The notes: generated by a model not told the origin, from the letters alone. Positions 7,576 to 17,101 are shown, counted from the stretch's first letter. The stretch is 35,477 nucleotides of DNA from an uncultured Lachnospiraceae bacterium (GCA_947089905.1 CAMUMG010000018.1:1-35477); one strand, 5' to 3'. Program-made: numbers and translations.

Positions 7576-9360
7576 TCACTGCTTAGAAAATGTCTTTTTT
7601 ACTAATTGAATTAGTTCTTCATTCGTTTTTGTCTGTACAAACATCTGAATAATACGTTCTACAGATTCCTCTGACTTCATACTGCCAAACGCCTTTCTCA
7701 TAAGAAAATTTGCTTCGGATTCTTGGGCATCTAACAACAGATCATCTCTTCTGGTACTGGATTTTGGCAGATCGATTGCTGGAAAAATTCTTTTTTCGGA
7801 AAGACTGCGGTCTAATACCAATTCCATATTGCCTGTTCCTTTAAATTCTTCAAATACAACATCGTCCATTCGGCTTCCCGTTTCTACTAATGCTGTGGCA
7901 AGAATCGTAAGACTTCCACCTTCTCTCATATTTCTTGCTGCCCCAAAAAATTTCTTTGGCATATGCAGTGCTGCTGGATCTAAACCACCAGATAAGGTAC
8001 GCCCACTTGCCTGTACTGTCAAGTTATATGCTCTTGCTAATCTTGTAATACTATCAAGCAAAATCACTACATCCTTTTTATGTTCTACTAAACGTTTTGC
8101 CCGTTCAATTACCATTTCAGAAACTCGTTTATGATTTTCAGGAAGTTCATCAAAGGTAGAATAAATAACTTCCACATTCTTTCCCTCAATCGATTCCTTC
8201 ATATCTGTCACTTCTTCAGGACGCTCATCAATTAATAAAATAAGTAAATACATTTCAGGATAATTTTTTGTAATTGCACTTGCAATTTGTTTGAGTAAAG
8301 TAGTTTTTCCTGCCTTTGGTTGGGAAACAATCATACCTCTTTGTCCTTTTCCGATCGGAGAAATAAGATCTACCATACGCATTGCAGGACTGCATCCGGA
8401 AGTTTCCAGATGGATTCTTTCATTTGGAAAAATAGGTGTGAGATCCTCAAATTTCGGACGTTTTAGAACTTCCATTGGATTCATGCCATTGATTGAACGA
8501 ATATAAAGAAGAGCACTGAATTTCTCATTTTGATTTCGAATTCTGGTATTGCCGACAATAATATCTCCAGTTTTTAAATTCATCTTACGGATCTGAGCGG
8601 GTGCAACATAAACATCATTATCTCCGGGAAGAAAATTATCACATCGAATAAATCCATATCCATCTGTCATAACTTCTAAAATTCCTTCTTTGGTTTCTTT
8701 ACTGTCTAACTGTTCCATATCTGTTGGAAGTTTTTGTCCCGGTATCAAAACATAACGACTAAAATCATTAAATCCACTTTCCATTCGTGGCTCAAGTCTT
8801 CGCATTGGAACAGGTCCAGAGCGAAATTGAGAATTTAGCTGTCCCTGCTGCCCATTTTCTACTTTTCGATATGAAGACTTTCCAAACTCTGGTTTTGAAT
8901 ATTCTGGTCGATTGTACTCACCTTTTCGTTCTGCCGTTTTATCTTGTAGTTGTATTCCTTCTTCTTTTTCTTGTATTGGTATTGTTAATTTTGATTCAGC
9001 TTTTATCTCATTTTGTGGCTCTATTTGTTCTCTTTCTATGTCTTGTGTTGTTTCTATTACACTTTTTTCAACTGTTTTGGAAATACGTCTTTTTCCTGTA
9101 CTTTTTTCTGGCTTTTCTTTTTCCTTAGCAGCTTCTGTTATTTTCTCTGTCAATTCTTTCTGTTTGGAATCTCCAGTTGGCTTATGTTTCAAAGCTGCAT
9201 TACTGTCTTCCTGTTGTTCTTTTTGATCTTCCATCTCCATTTGGATTAAAGCGTCAATTAATTCCTGCTTTTTCATGCCTGAAGTCCGAAGTCCCCTCCC
9301 TTTTGCAACCTCACGTAAAGCTGCAACTGACATACTACTGTATTGATCTTCCATATACAA
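7576..9360 (-). CDS. rho: Transcription termination factor Rho, long-linker form
   Basis: Rho is a hexameric RNA helicase that loads on untranslated RNA and ends transcription. The 594-residue product is well above the roughly 420-residue E. coli form. It has an N-terminal Rho_N helical domain (3-45), a charged Glu/Lys/Gln-rich low-complexity insert (about 45-225), an RNA-binding cold-shock-like domain (225-290, with GYGFIR) and the ATPase core. The core shows Walker A QPKAGKTT (347-354), LIDERPEEVTDM (376-387) and Walker B VVILLDSITRLARAYN. Such linkers are common in Gram-positive Rho proteins and can add RNA contacts or promote condensates. ATG at 9360 is best spaced from AAAAGGAG. A second ATG two codons later is less likely. 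Confidence 0.96.
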   Translation of the reverse strand: MYMEDQYSSMSVAALREVAKGRGLRTSGMKKQELIDALIQMEMEDQKEQQEDSNAALKHKPTGDSKQKELTEKITEAAKEKEKPEKSTGKRRISKTVEKSVIETTQDIEREQIEPQNEIKAESKLTIPIQEKEEGIQLQDKTAERKGEYNRPEYSKPEFGKSSYRKVENGQQGQLNSQFRSGPVPMRRLEPRMESGFNDFSRYVLIPGQKLPTDMEQLDSKETKEGILEVMTDGYGFIRCDNFLPGDNDVYVAPAQIRKMNLKTGDIIVGNTRIRNQNEKFSALLYIRSINGMNPMEVLKRPKFEDLTPIFPNERIHLETSGCSPAMRMVDLISPIGKGQRGMIVSQPKAGKTTLLKQIASAITKNYPEMYLLILLIDERPEEVTDMKESIEGKNVEVIYSTFDELPENHKRVSEMVIERAKRLVEHKKDVVILLDSITRLARAYNLTVQASGRTLSGGLDPAALHMPKKFFGAARNMREGGSLTILATALVETGSRMDDVVFEEFKGTGNMELVLDRSLSEKRIFPAIDLPKSSTRRDDLLLDAQESEANFLMRKAFGSMKSEESVERIIQMFVQTKTNEELIQLVKKTFSKQ

Positions 9361-9471
9361 TACTCCTTTTCTTGTAATTCAAGATTTGATTCATAAACGA
9401 TACTGGATTTCTAATCAGAAATGATATAGAGTTTTAAGGAACAATTTCATAATCTGACTTACGATATTTTT

Positions 9472-9500
9472 ATTATACACTAATTTACCAACAATTGCAA
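9472..9500 (-). promoter_or_regulatory. rho promoter
   Basis: On the minus strand TTGCAA (9495-9500), a 17-nt spacer and TATAAT (9472-9477) give a promoter with a leader of about 105 nt, long enough for autogenous control. A CAATTG site (9492-9497) overlaps the -35 region and could be methylated by the R-M enzyme. Confidence 0.6.
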
Positions 9501-9515
9501 ATCATATTTTTTCTG

Positions 9516-9544
9516 TTGATTTCCCTTAATGCAAGTGATATGAT
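9516..9544 (+). promoter_or_regulatory. Malic enzyme promoter
   Basis: TTGATT (9516-9521), a 17-nt spacer and TATGAT (9539-9544) face the malic enzyme gene. The promoter is back to back with the rho promoter in a 219-bp region. Confidence 0.6.
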
Positions 9545-9579
9545 AAGTTTTAGAGGTTAATAGAAATGGAGGATGAATT

Positions 9580-10731
9580 ATGACAACAAATGAAAAGGCA
9601 TTACAACTTCATGCACAGTGGGAAGGAAAGATTGCTACAACTGCAAAATGCAGTGTAACCTCGAGAGAGGATTTAGCACTTGCCTATACACCGGGAGTTG
9701 CAGAACCATGTAAAGTAATTGCTGCAAACCCAGAAGCTGTCTATCAATATACAATCAAATCTAATACTATTGCAGTTATCTCTGATGGAAGTGCTGTTTT
9801 AGGTCTTGGAAATATCGGAGCATTGGCAGCTATGCCAGTTATGGAAGGAAAATGTGTATTATTTAAAGAGTTTGGAGGAATCAATGCTTTCCCAATCTGT
9901 TTAGATACTCAAGATACTGAAGAAATTATTCAAACGATTGTTCATATTGCACCGGCATTTGGGGGAATTAATTTAGAAGATATCTCTGCTCCCCGTTGTT
10001 TTGAAATTGAAAGTCGTTTAAAACAGCTACTTAATATTCCTGTCTTTCACGATGATCAACATGGTACAGCGATTGTTGTACTTGCTGGAATTATAAATGC
10101 TCTAAAAATCACAAAAAAATCCAAAGAAGATTGTAGAATCGTAATTAACGGAGCTGGTTCTGCTGGAATTGCGATTGCAAAACTTTTATTGACCTATGGA
10201 TTTCTTCATATTATTCTCTGTGATCGCTCTGGAATTCTACATAAAAACAGCCCAGACTTAAATTGGATGCAGAAACAAATTCTATCTTCTGTTAATTTAG
10301 AGGGAAAAACAGGAAGCCTAGCTGATGCGATGAAAGGATGCGATATTTTTATTGGTGTTTCTGCTCCAAATATTGTATCCAAAGAGATGGTTTCCTCTAT
10401 GAATTCAGACTCTATTTTATTCGCTATGGCAAATCCTGTTCCTGAAATTCTTCCTGATCTTGCAAAGCAGGCAGGAGCTCGTATTGTTGGAACTGGTAGA
10501 TCAGATTTTCCAAACCAAGTGAATAATGTTATTGCATTTCCGGGAATTTTTAAGGGGGCCTTAGAAGGGCACGCCTCTCAAATTACAGAGGATATGAAAC
10601 TCGCTGCGGCGCAGGCAATTGCAGATTTGATTTCGTTAGAAGAATTAAACGAAGAAAATATTTTGCCAATGCCTTTTGATCCAAGAGTCTGTGCAGTAGT
10701 TTCCGATGCAGTAAAGCGTTATATCAAATAA
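9580..10731 (+). CDS. NAD(P)-dependent malic enzyme, short form
   Basis: The enzyme oxidatively decarboxylates malate to pyruvate and CO2 in the cytosol, yielding NADH or NADPH. The 383-residue length is that of the short bacterial form without the phosphotransacetylase-like extension. The family signatures are YTPGVAEPC (about 36-44), SDGSAVLGLGNIG, FKEFGGINAFPICLDT with the catalytic Lys, EDISAPRCF with metal-binding acidic residues, and FHDDQHGTA. The Rossmann loop is INGAGSAG. Cofactor preference cannot be read safely. A GGAGG ribosome binding site precedes the ATG. The DUF4364 gene follows after 56 nt and may be cotranscribed. Confidence 0.94.
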   Translation: MTTNEKALQLHAQWEGKIATTAKCSVTSREDLALAYTPGVAEPCKVIAANPEAVYQYTIKSNTIAVISDGSAVLGLGNIGALAAMPVMEGKCVLFKEFGGINAFPICLDTQDTEEIIQTIVHIAPAFGGINLEDISAPRCFEIESRLKQLLNIPVFHDDQHGTAIVVLAGIINALKITKKSKEDCRIVINGAGSAGIAIAKLLLTYGFLHIILCDRSGILHKNSPDLNWMQKQILSSVNLEGKTGSLADAMKGCDIFIGVSAPNIVSKEMVSSMNSDSILFAMANPVPEILPDLAKQAGARIVGTGRSDFPNQVNNVIAFPGIFKGALEGHASQITEDMKLAAAQAIADLISLEELNEENILPMPFDPRVCAVVSDAVKRYIK

Positions 10732-10787
10732 ATCATATTCTCAGATCCATCGGAAATCAATCGTTTATTTATCAGGAGGGAAAATTT

Positions 10788-11351
10788 ATGTTAGAAAAAA
10801 CTTTTGTAATGCAGCCAGAAACAAGAATGTTATATAAGCTGATTATTTTATACATCCTAGATAAAGTTGACTTTCCGATGACAAATGTACAGATTACAAA
10901 TTTCCTTTTAGAGAAAGATTACACTACTTATTTTAATACACAACAAACTCTTTCGGATTTGGTAGACGATGAGTTTATTCGTCGGGAAACACTAAATAAT
11001 ACTTCTATGTATCGTATTACCAATTCAGGTCGAGAGACTCTTTCCTTTTTTGAGTCCTCTGTTTCTTTAGCAATTCGAACAGAAATTGATCAATATATTT
11101 CGGAAAATCGATATAATCTTCGAGAAGAAGTTTCTGCACCTGCAGAATATTTTGAGATAAAACAAAATGAATATATTGCCAGACTTCAGGTTTTAGAACG
11201 TGGACTAGCAATCATCGATCTCAATTTGATCGTTTCTTCTAAAGAAGCAGCTGATCATATCTGTACTCAATGGAAGAAAAAAAGTTCTGATATCTATGGC
11301 TATATCATTTCCAGCTTGCTTTTTAAAGAAAAGCCAAAAGAAAAAGAATAG
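10788..11351 (+). CDS. DUF4364 family winged-helix-like protein
   Basis: The 187-residue product matches the DUF4364 family of Clostridia. An N-terminal winged-helix-like region (about 10-85: LYILDKVDFPMTNVQITNFLL, then FNTQQTLSDLVDDEFI) resembles PadR/MarR-type folds. The C-terminal half has YFEIKQNEYIARLQVLERGLAIIDLNLIV. Members are presumed transcription regulators, but targets are not known to me. AGGAGG precedes the ATG. A strong bidirectional terminator follows at once. Linkage to malic enzyme may be local rather than functional. Confidence 0.85.
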   Translation: MLEKTFVMQPETRMLYKLIILYILDKVDFPMTNVQITNFLLEKDYTTYFNTQQTLSDLVDDEFIRRETLNNTSMYRITNSGRETLSFFESSVSLAIRTEIDQYISENRYNLREEVSAPAEYFEIKQNEYIARLQVLERGLAIIDLNLIVSSKEAADHICTQWKKKSSDIYGYIISSLLFKEKPKEKE

Positions 11352-11355
11352 AAAG

Positions 11356-11406
11356 AAGGTTACTGCAAAATTATCTTTTAAAGTTATTTTGCAGCAACCT
11401 TTTTTG
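11356..11406. terminator. Bidirectional terminator between convergent genes
   Basis: AAGGTT-A-CTGCAAAAT pairs with ATTTTGCAG-C-AACCTT around a roughly 15-nt loop. TTTTTT follows on the plus strand. It fills the 55-bp gap between the DUF4364 and S41 protease genes. Confidence 0.8.
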
Positions 11407-12657
11407 CTAGTTATTATTCTTACATTTTTCTTTTATAATCTCAACTGCTTTTTGTAATTGATTATCTTCCTCTTCTGAAATTACTACTTTTTTACTTAAC
11501 TCTTCTGCTAATTCTATCTCCACATCTGGTGTAATTCCAATACCATGAATATTTCTTCCCTTTGGTGTATAGTAATAGGCAACTGTCATTTTTACAGCAC
11601 TTCCATCATATAGCGGAATTACAGATTGTACAATTCCCTTTCCAAAACTCTGTGTTCCTACAATTACTCCTTTTTCATAATCTTGAATTGCACCAGCAAA
11701 GATTTCAGAAGCACTTGCACTATTTCCATTAATTAAAACTGCAAGTGGAAGATTAAATTCAACTTTATCAGAAGTTTTCTCCTCTCGCTGTCCATTTTTA
11801 TCTTCTGTATAGACAATTAATCCCTCTGGCAAAATACGATCTAACATAGCAACTACTGTTTCTAATAGTCCACCCGGATTATCTCGAATATCAATTACTA
11901 AACCTTTCATTCCCTGATTTATTAGACTTTCCACTGCATCTAAAAACTGTTTTGCAGTCACCTCGTCAAATTCCATAATATAAATATATCCAATATTATC
12001 TTTTAACATTTTATATTCTACTGTTGGAACCTCTACAGTATCTCTTGTAATTTTTAAAGAAAGAGGACTTTTTTCTCCTTCCCGCACTACTTCTATCTCT
12101 ACTTTTGTACCCTTTTCTCCTTTCATCTCACTGACTACTTGACTAATATCCACACCTGTTACTTCTTTTCCTTCTACTTTATAAATAATATCTCCTGGTA
12201 ACATTCCTGCTTCATATGCAGGTCCATTTATAAAGGGTTTTACAATTGTGATAACTCCCGTCTTTACATTTTGGCTGACTAATGCTCCAATTCCACAATA
12301 CGTACCATTTGAACTTTCCATTAGTTCATTATATTCTTGTGGAGTATAATAACAAGAATAAGGATCATCTAAAGCATAAAGCACAGAACGTAAATACCAT
12401 GTTTCATAATCTTCTTCTGTCACTTCCCCCATATAGTATCGATCAATCAATCTTTTTATATAATTGACCTTTTTATTGAGTTCACTTTTTGGTTCTGACT
12501 GATTAGATGTGTTATCTAATTGCTGTCCTGATACTACCCCAGAGTTGTTATCTTCCTTTTGTTCTACCTTTTTTAGATAGAATGAAAAAAAGACTGTAAA
12601 TACCAGCATGGAAATCATAACTCCAGCTACTACTCCAGATGAAAACTTTTTCTTCAT
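11407..12657 (-). CDS. S41 family C-terminal processing protease with PDZ domain
   Basis: This CtpA/CtpB-type serine protease of 416 residues is anchored outside the membrane by an N-terminal helix (about 8-28). A PDZ domain follows (about 115-190, with GIGALV and PAYEAGMLPGD) and then the S41 core. The catalytic pair can be read as Ser315 in NSASASE and Lys340 in GTQSFGKG, 25 residues apart as in the family. DIRDNPGGLL (257-266) is the usual active-site strand. It lies 33 nt downstream of the M23 hydrolase gene and in the same direction as ftsEX, so it could trim or degrade the hydrolase or other envelope proteins. That role is inference from context. Confidence 0.93.
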   Translation of the reverse strand: MKKKFSSGVVAGVMISMLVFTVFFSFYLKKVEQKEDNNSGVVSGQQLDNTSNQSEPKSELNKKVNYIKRLIDRYYMGEVTEEDYETWYLRSVLYALDDPYSCYYTPQEYNELMESSNGTYCGIGALVSQNVKTGVITIVKPFINGPAYEAGMLPGDIIYKVEGKEVTGVDISQVVSEMKGEKGTKVEIEVVREGEKSPLSLKITRDTVEVPTVEYKMLKDNIGYIYIMEFDEVTAKQFLDAVESLINQGMKGLVIDIRDNPGGLLETVVAMLDRILPEGLIVYTEDKNGQREEKTSDKVEFNLPLAVLINGNSASASEIFAGAIQDYEKGVIVGTQSFGKGIVQSVIPLYDGSAVKMTVAYYYTPKGRNIHGIGITPDVEIELAEELSKKVVISEEEDNQLQKAVEIIKEKCKNNN

Positions 12658-12690
12658 AAAAATCTCCCTTTCAGTTTCCTTAAACTTACA

Positions 12691-14034
12691 TTATTTACTA
12701 TAGCTTATGTAATTTAGTGGATCAACATACGTTCCATTTACAGATACTCCAAAATGTAGATGAGGTGCTGTACTAACTCCTGTTGAACCAACAAGGGCTA
12801 TGGTTTCCCCTTGTTGTACATACGTTCCTACAGAAACTAATAATTTAGAACAGTGTAAATAGGCAGTTCGTAGTCCATTACCATGATTAATAATAATATA
12901 ATTACCATTTGTTACACTATAAGATGATTTTTCTACTGTTCCCGCTAGAGCAGCTACAATAGAAGCACCTAAATTTCCTCCAATATCCACTCCTCTATGA
13001 TAGGTACTTGCTCCTGCTGTCGGAGCATTTCGCTTTCCAAATCCAGAATAGGTTCTTCCATCACCCGGCAGCGGCCAGATCATATTATCTACAGAAGTAG
13101 TATCCGATTTTATAATATTTTGTGCATTATTTGCTGCTTCTTCCTTTTCTTTTCTTTCCCGTTCTTCTTTCTCTTTTCTTAATCGCTCCTCCTCTTCCTT
13201 TCGCTTTCGTTCCTCCTCCTCAATTCGCCTTTGTTCTTCCTCTTTAATTTTATCAATTTCTGCATTAGCACTGGTGATCTCTTCTGCATAAGTAGCTAAT
13301 AAATCATCTGTAATTCCAATCTTTTTTGTATACTCTTTAATTAAATCCGCTTTATCTGAAATAAGTGTTTCTACAGTCTGTCGATCGAAATCCGCAGCCT
13401 CTTTTAATTCACTGTAATTTTGCAAATCTAACTCTAAACAGGCTTCTTTATCTGCTACTAAAAGTTTTGTCTGTGTATAGCGTTCCAAAAGTTTATTATC
13501 GTATTCTGTAATTTTAGAAAAATATTCTACCTGATTTAATAAGTCAGAAATACTTTCAGAATGAAGCAAAATTTCCAGATAATCAGTGTTCCCATTTTCA
13601 TACATATACTGAATTCTTCGTTTCATAATATCATATTGTTCTGCTTCCTGTTTCTTTGCTTCATCTAAATCTTTTTGTGTCTGTTCTAGCTCTTTTTGTG
13701 TTAAAACAATATCCTCCTCCAATTTTGCAATACGAAGATTAATATTATTTAATTCCATATCTAACTCTTCAATATACTTTAAAATATCTTCTCGCTCTCC
13801 CTTTAATTTTAACAGAGTTTCTTGTGTCTTTTTCTTATTCTGTTCTAGTTGAGCCTTTTTATCTTGAGCTTCTTTTAACTTTTCTTCATATGTCAAAGAA
13901 GCCGCTTGAATTTTTGTTTCTTGCTTTATAAAACTCGGACAAAGTGTAGCAAGTGGTTCTCCAAAAATCAAAAGTCCACCTAAAAGAAAAGTAAACATAC
14001 GTCTTTTAGCAGTTTGAATATATTTTCTCTTCAT
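12691..14034 (-). CDS. Murein hydrolase activator/M23 peptidase with coiled coil (EnvC/PcsB-like layout)
   Basis: The 447-residue protein has a signal peptide (about 1-45), a long coiled coil (about 48-300, ending in a run of Arg/Lys/Glu repeats) and a C-terminal M23/LytM domain (about 318-445). The zinc ligands of an active LytM enzyme appear present: HRGVD and HLHFG. It may therefore cut peptidoglycan itself, unlike E. coli EnvC, which lacks the metal site. Encoded 17 nt after ftsX, it is the obvious extracellular partner that FtsX would hold and activate at division sites through FtsE ATPase cycles. A GAGGAGG ribosome binding site precedes the ATG. Confidence 0.92.
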   Translation of the reverse strand: MKRKYIQTAKRRMFTFLLGGLLIFGEPLATLCPSFIKQETKIQAASLTYEEKLKEAQDKKAQLEQNKKKTQETLLKLKGEREDILKYIEELDMELNNINLRIAKLEEDIVLTQKELEQTQKDLDEAKKQEAEQYDIMKRRIQYMYENGNTDYLEILLHSESISDLLNQVEYFSKITEYDNKLLERYTQTKLLVADKEACLELDLQNYSELKEAADFDRQTVETLISDKADLIKEYTKKIGITDDLLATYAEEITSANAEIDKIKEEEQRRIEEEERKRKEEEERLRKEKEERERKEKEEAANNAQNIIKSDTTSVDNMIWPLPGDGRTYSGFGKRNAPTAGASTYHRGVDIGGNLGASIVAALAGTVEKSSYSVTNGNYIIINHGNGLRTAYLHCSKLLVSVGTYVQQGETIALVGSTGVSTAPHLHFGVSVNGTYVDPLNYISYSK

Positions 14035-14051
14035 TTTTTCCTCCTCTAGCT

Positions 14052-14966
14052 TTAACCATTCATCTTTTTTAGTTGTCTTCGTACTGTCAGATAACTTCCA
14101 AGAAAACCAATTCCCATTCCAATTCCAAAAGAAATCGGAATTAACAGATGAAATACTTCCCCTGCAGATAAAAAGCTAAAACTTTGGAATGTACTATTAA
14201 ACTTTTCTGTAATCATTTCAATAATTCTATAATATAATAAATATAAAAATGAAAGTGGAATTGCTGCTCCAATCGCTCCAATAAAAAGTCCCTCTACTAC
14301 AAAAGGTGCACGGATAAAAAAATCAGAAGCCCCAATTAGCTTCATAATTGAGATTTCCTCTTTTCGAACAGAAATTCCTGTTGTCACAGTAGTGCTAATT
14401 AAAAATGCTGCTACACATAACAAAATAACAATAATCGCACCAGAAATATAGGTGACAGCTCGGTTGAACCCATTCAAAGACTTTGCTAACTCTTCTGAAT
14501 TATTTACACTTCGAATCTTTGGTAAGCTTTTTAAATATTTTACCATCGTTTCCTGCTTTGAAATATCGTCTAAATAAATTTCAAAAGAAGCAGAATTTTC
14601 TAAGGGATTATCATTTTTAAAAGTCGCTACTAATTCTTCAGATAAAAACTTCTCTTTACATTTTTCCCAAGCTTCTTCTGGTGAAACATATCGACAAGAC
14701 TCTACCTCTGTCCTTGTTCGAATGGTTGCTCCTAACTGTGCAATCTCTTCTTCTGTAATTCCCTCTTCAAAAAAGACTGTAATTCCAACCGATGTTTCTG
14801 CTGATCGAATCATAAATTGTAAATTTGATAAAACGAAATAAAAAATACCAAATAAAAAAAGACAGGCTGTCATTGTTCCAATCGACGCTAAAGAAAACAT
14901 TCGATTCCTTCTTATGTTTTTAAATCCCTGTTTTGTACTATAACAAATTGTGCTCAGTTTTGGCAT
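14052..14966 (-). CDS. ftsX: Cell division protein FtsX
   Basis: FtsX is the membrane half of the FtsEX ABC-type complex, which transmits ATP hydrolysis to an extracellular murein hydrolase. The 304-residue form starts with a short cytoplasmic segment (TKQGFKNIRRNRMFS), then a first helix, a large extracellular loop (about residues 55-160, with VTVFFEEGITEEEI-like sequence) and three more helices. The frame extends to 15008. The ATG at 14966 has a GAGGTGG site in front and gives the normal FtsX N-terminus, whereas the upstream ATG has none. It overlaps the end of ftsE by 29 nt, so the two are translationally coupled. Confidence 0.93.
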   Translation of the reverse strand: MPKLSTICYSTKQGFKNIRRNRMFSLASIGTMTACLFLFGIFYFVLSNLQFMIRSAETSVGITVFFEEGITEEEIAQLGATIRTRTEVESCRYVSPEEAWEKCKEKFLSEELVATFKNDNPLENSASFEIYLDDISKQETMVKYLKSLPKIRSVNNSEELAKSLNGFNRAVTYISGAIIVILLCVAAFLISTTVTTGISVRKEEISIMKLIGASDFFIRAPFVVEGLFIGAIGAAIPLSFLYLLYYRIIEMITEKFNSTFQSFSFLSAGEVFHLLIPISFGIGMGIGFLGSYLTVRRQLKKMNG

Positions 14967-15690
14967 TTGCGTATCCACCTCTTTGATTATCACTGACCAT
15001 GATGCCATTTTTCATCGTTATTACACGTTTTTGCATTGCATCAACAATTTCACGGTTATGTGTTACAACAACAATGGTTGTTCCTCTCCGATTTACCTCT
15101 TCCAATAAGTGCATAATTTCCCATGAATTTTTTGGATCCAGATTTCCAGTCGGTTCATCTGCTAATAGGAGAACTGGATTGTTTACCATTGCCCTAGCTA
15201 GAGCAACTCTTTGCTGCTCTCCTCCTGACAATTCATGAGGATAATTTTTATGCTTATCAGAAAGCCCCACCATAGCTAACATCCTAGGTGTCTGACGTCT
15301 GATTTCTCGAACAGGTGTTTCAATTACACGCTGTGCAAATGCCACATTTTCAAATACAGAGCGATCTGCCAACAGTCTGAAATCTTGAAATACAATTCCA
15401 ATCGTTCTACGATAACGGCTTACCTGCCAGCGTCGCAGTCTTGACAGATCTTTTCCTGCTACAAATACTTTCCCTGAAGTCGGTTTAATCTCTTTCATCA
15501 TCAGTTTAATCAAAGTAGATTTCCCTGATCCACTACTTCCAACAATAAATACAAATTCCCCTTTTTGAATTTTAAAGCTGACATGATTAATTGCTGGAAT
15601 TCCCTTTTGATATTCCTTAGATACATCATGAAATAAGATTACCGGAGCTTCCTTTTTAAGTTCTTCTTGTAAATGATAAGAATCGGTCAT
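14938..15690 (-). CDS. ftsE: Cell division ATP-binding protein FtsE
   Basis: FtsE is the cytoplasmic ATPase of the FtsEX complex. The 250-residue product shows Walker A GSSGSGKS (about 52-59), the Q-loop region VFQDFRLL, the ABC signature LSGGEQQR, Walker B LLLADEPTGNLD and the switch His in VVVTHN. The N-terminus has an extra 15 or so residues before the usual FtsE start. It leads the minus-strand unit ftsE-ftsX-M23-S41. The AAAGGT ribosome binding site is modest. Confidence 0.95.
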   Translation of the reverse strand: MTDSYHLQEELKKEAPVILFHDVSKEYQKGIPAINHVSFKIQKGEFVFIVGSSGSGKSTLIKLMMKEIKPTSGKVFVAGKDLSRLRRWQVSRYRRTIGIVFQDFRLLADRSVFENVAFAQRVIETPVREIRRQTPRMLAMVGLSDKHKNYPHELSGGEQQRVALARAMVNNPVLLLADEPTGNLDPKNSWEIMHLLEEVNRRGTTIVVVTHNREIVDAMQKRVITMKNGIMVSDNQRGGYANAKTEHNLL

Positions 15691-15775
15691 TCCAATCTAC
15701 CTTTCTAAATTCTGTTTTCTCATTCACTCTATCATAAAATTACAAGAAGTGCAAGCAACTCCACAATTTCGTCAC

Positions 15776-15836
15776 AAAAATACCGAGGTGATGCCGATTC
15801 ATCAGTAAAATTATGTATCCGGCAAACTCCTCGGTA
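15776..15836 (-). terminator. Terminator of the CdaR-like gene
   Basis: Read on the minus strand, TACCGAGG and CCTCGGTA plus an inner GCCG/CGGC pair make a long hairpin ending in TATTTTTG. It is 10 nt past the stop of the regulator gene. Confidence 0.7.
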
Positions 15837-15845
15837 AGTAAACTT

Positions 15846-16934
15846 TTAATACTCTATATTCTCCATATATTTCATATACTTCACAACCATCAATGCGATT
15901 TTAAAAGTAATTGCGTCTTCAAAGACACGTAGATCTAAATTTGTACTCTTTTGCAGTTTATCAAGACGATATACCAAAGTATTTCTGTGAATATAAAGCT
16001 GTCTTGAAGTTTCAGAAACGTTTAAACTATTTTCAAAGAATTTATTGATTGTTGTTAGAGTTTCTTCATCAAAGTCATCTGGTGACTTCCCGTCAAAAAT
16101 CTCTCGAATAAACATTTTACAAAGTGGCATTGGTAATTGATAGATCAGACGTCCAATTCCAAGGTTATTATAGGCAACTACATTTCTTCCACTGTAAAAA
16201 ATCTTTCCGACATCCAATGCCATCTTCGCTTCTTTATAGGAACGAGATACATCTTTTATCTCATGAACAATTGTACCATAAGCTACATGTACTTTTGCCA
16301 TTGCCTCTGTATTAAGCATATCTAAAATAACACGGGCAGTCTTATCTAAGTCTTCATATCCTTCTGAAGGTTTTAGTTCTTTTACAAGGATAATATTTTT
16401 TTCATCTACTGCTGTAATAAAATCATTCTTCTTACCAGAAAAAAGACTACGTACTGTTTCTAGTGCATTGGTATCCTTCTCATTTTTTGTTTCGATAATA
16501 AATACAACTCGTCTGACTTCGGTTTCAATATGAAGTTTTTTTGCACGATTATAAATATCAACTAAAAGAAGATTATCTAATAAAAGATTTTTGATAAAAT
16601 TATCCTTATCATATCGTTCTTTATAGGCAATTAACAGATTCTGAATCTGAAATGCTGCAATCTTTCCTACCATATATACATCATCACTGTCACCTCTTAC
16701 CAAAACGACATATTCTAGTTGATGATCATCAAATACCTTAAAAAACTGATAGCCTTGCAGCACCTGACTATCTGCGGGAGAGTCTACAAATGCAAGAACT
16801 GCATTTTCATACTCGTCTGCATTACTAATCGTAGAAGCCAGGGATTTCCCTTCGGTATCCATCACACAGATATCTATTCGTGTAATCTGCTTTAATCCTT
16901 CGATTGTATTCTGAAGAACCTGATTTGAAATCAT
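15846..16934 (-). CDS. CdaR/PucR-family transcriptional regulator
   Basis: The 362-residue product has an N-terminal sensory region like the sugar-diacid-recognition domain (about 1-130: GLKQITRIDICVMDTEGKSLAST), a GGDEF-like middle (about 140-270) and a C-terminal PucR-type helix-turn-helix (about 300-355: FFENSLNVSETSRQLYIHRNTLVYRLDKLQKSTNLDLR). CdaR members respond to sugar acids such as glycerate or glucarate, but the effector here cannot be read. The adjacent UgpC/MsmX-type sugar ABC ATPase gene suggests a carbohydrate link. The gene has its own promoter and terminator. Confidence 0.85.
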   Translation of the reverse strand: MISNQVLQNTIEGLKQITRIDICVMDTEGKSLASTISNADEYENAVLAFVDSPADSQVLQGYQFFKVFDDHQLEYVVLVRGDSDDVYMVGKIAAFQIQNLLIAYKERYDKDNFIKNLLLDNLLLVDIYNRAKKLHIETEVRRVVFIIETKNEKDTNALETVRSLFSGKKNDFITAVDEKNIILVKELKPSEGYEDLDKTARVILDMLNTEAMAKVHVAYGTIVHEIKDVSRSYKEAKMALDVGKIFYSGRNVVAYNNLGIGRLIYQLPMPLCKMFIREIFDGKSPDDFDEETLTTINKFFENSLNVSETSRQLYIHRNTLVYRLDKLQKSTNLDLRVFEDAITFKIALMVVKYMKYMENIEY

Positions 16935-16974
16935 ATTTCATCCCAACCTTTCTTTTCATTCCTGACATGGTTTT

Positions 16975-17003
16975 ATTTTAGCACTAATTTGGTGAAAAGT
17001 AAA
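16975..17003 (-). promoter_or_regulatory. Promoter of the CdaR-like gene
   Basis: On the minus strand TTTACT (16998-17003), a 17-nt spacer and TAAAAT (16975-16980) make a plausible promoter about 40 bp before the ATG. The rest of 17004-17101 is very AT-rich without a recognised signal. Confidence 0.5.
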
Positions 17004-17101
17004 TAAATTTTAGAAAAAATTAAATAAAAATTTGGTTATATCATAAAAAATTTTATAATCTATATTTTGTTTATTGACTAAATTAATTTATATTTTTTAT
17101 G

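Noticed and set aside
7829..9377. Several plus-strand open frames inside rho
   Set aside because: They are antisense to a full-length, well-conserved rho gene, have Phe/Leu/Cys-rich improbable composition and lack ribosome binding sites.
14967..15008. Upstream ATG for ftsX at 15008
   Set aside because: No ribosome binding site before it, and the added residues are not FtsX-like.
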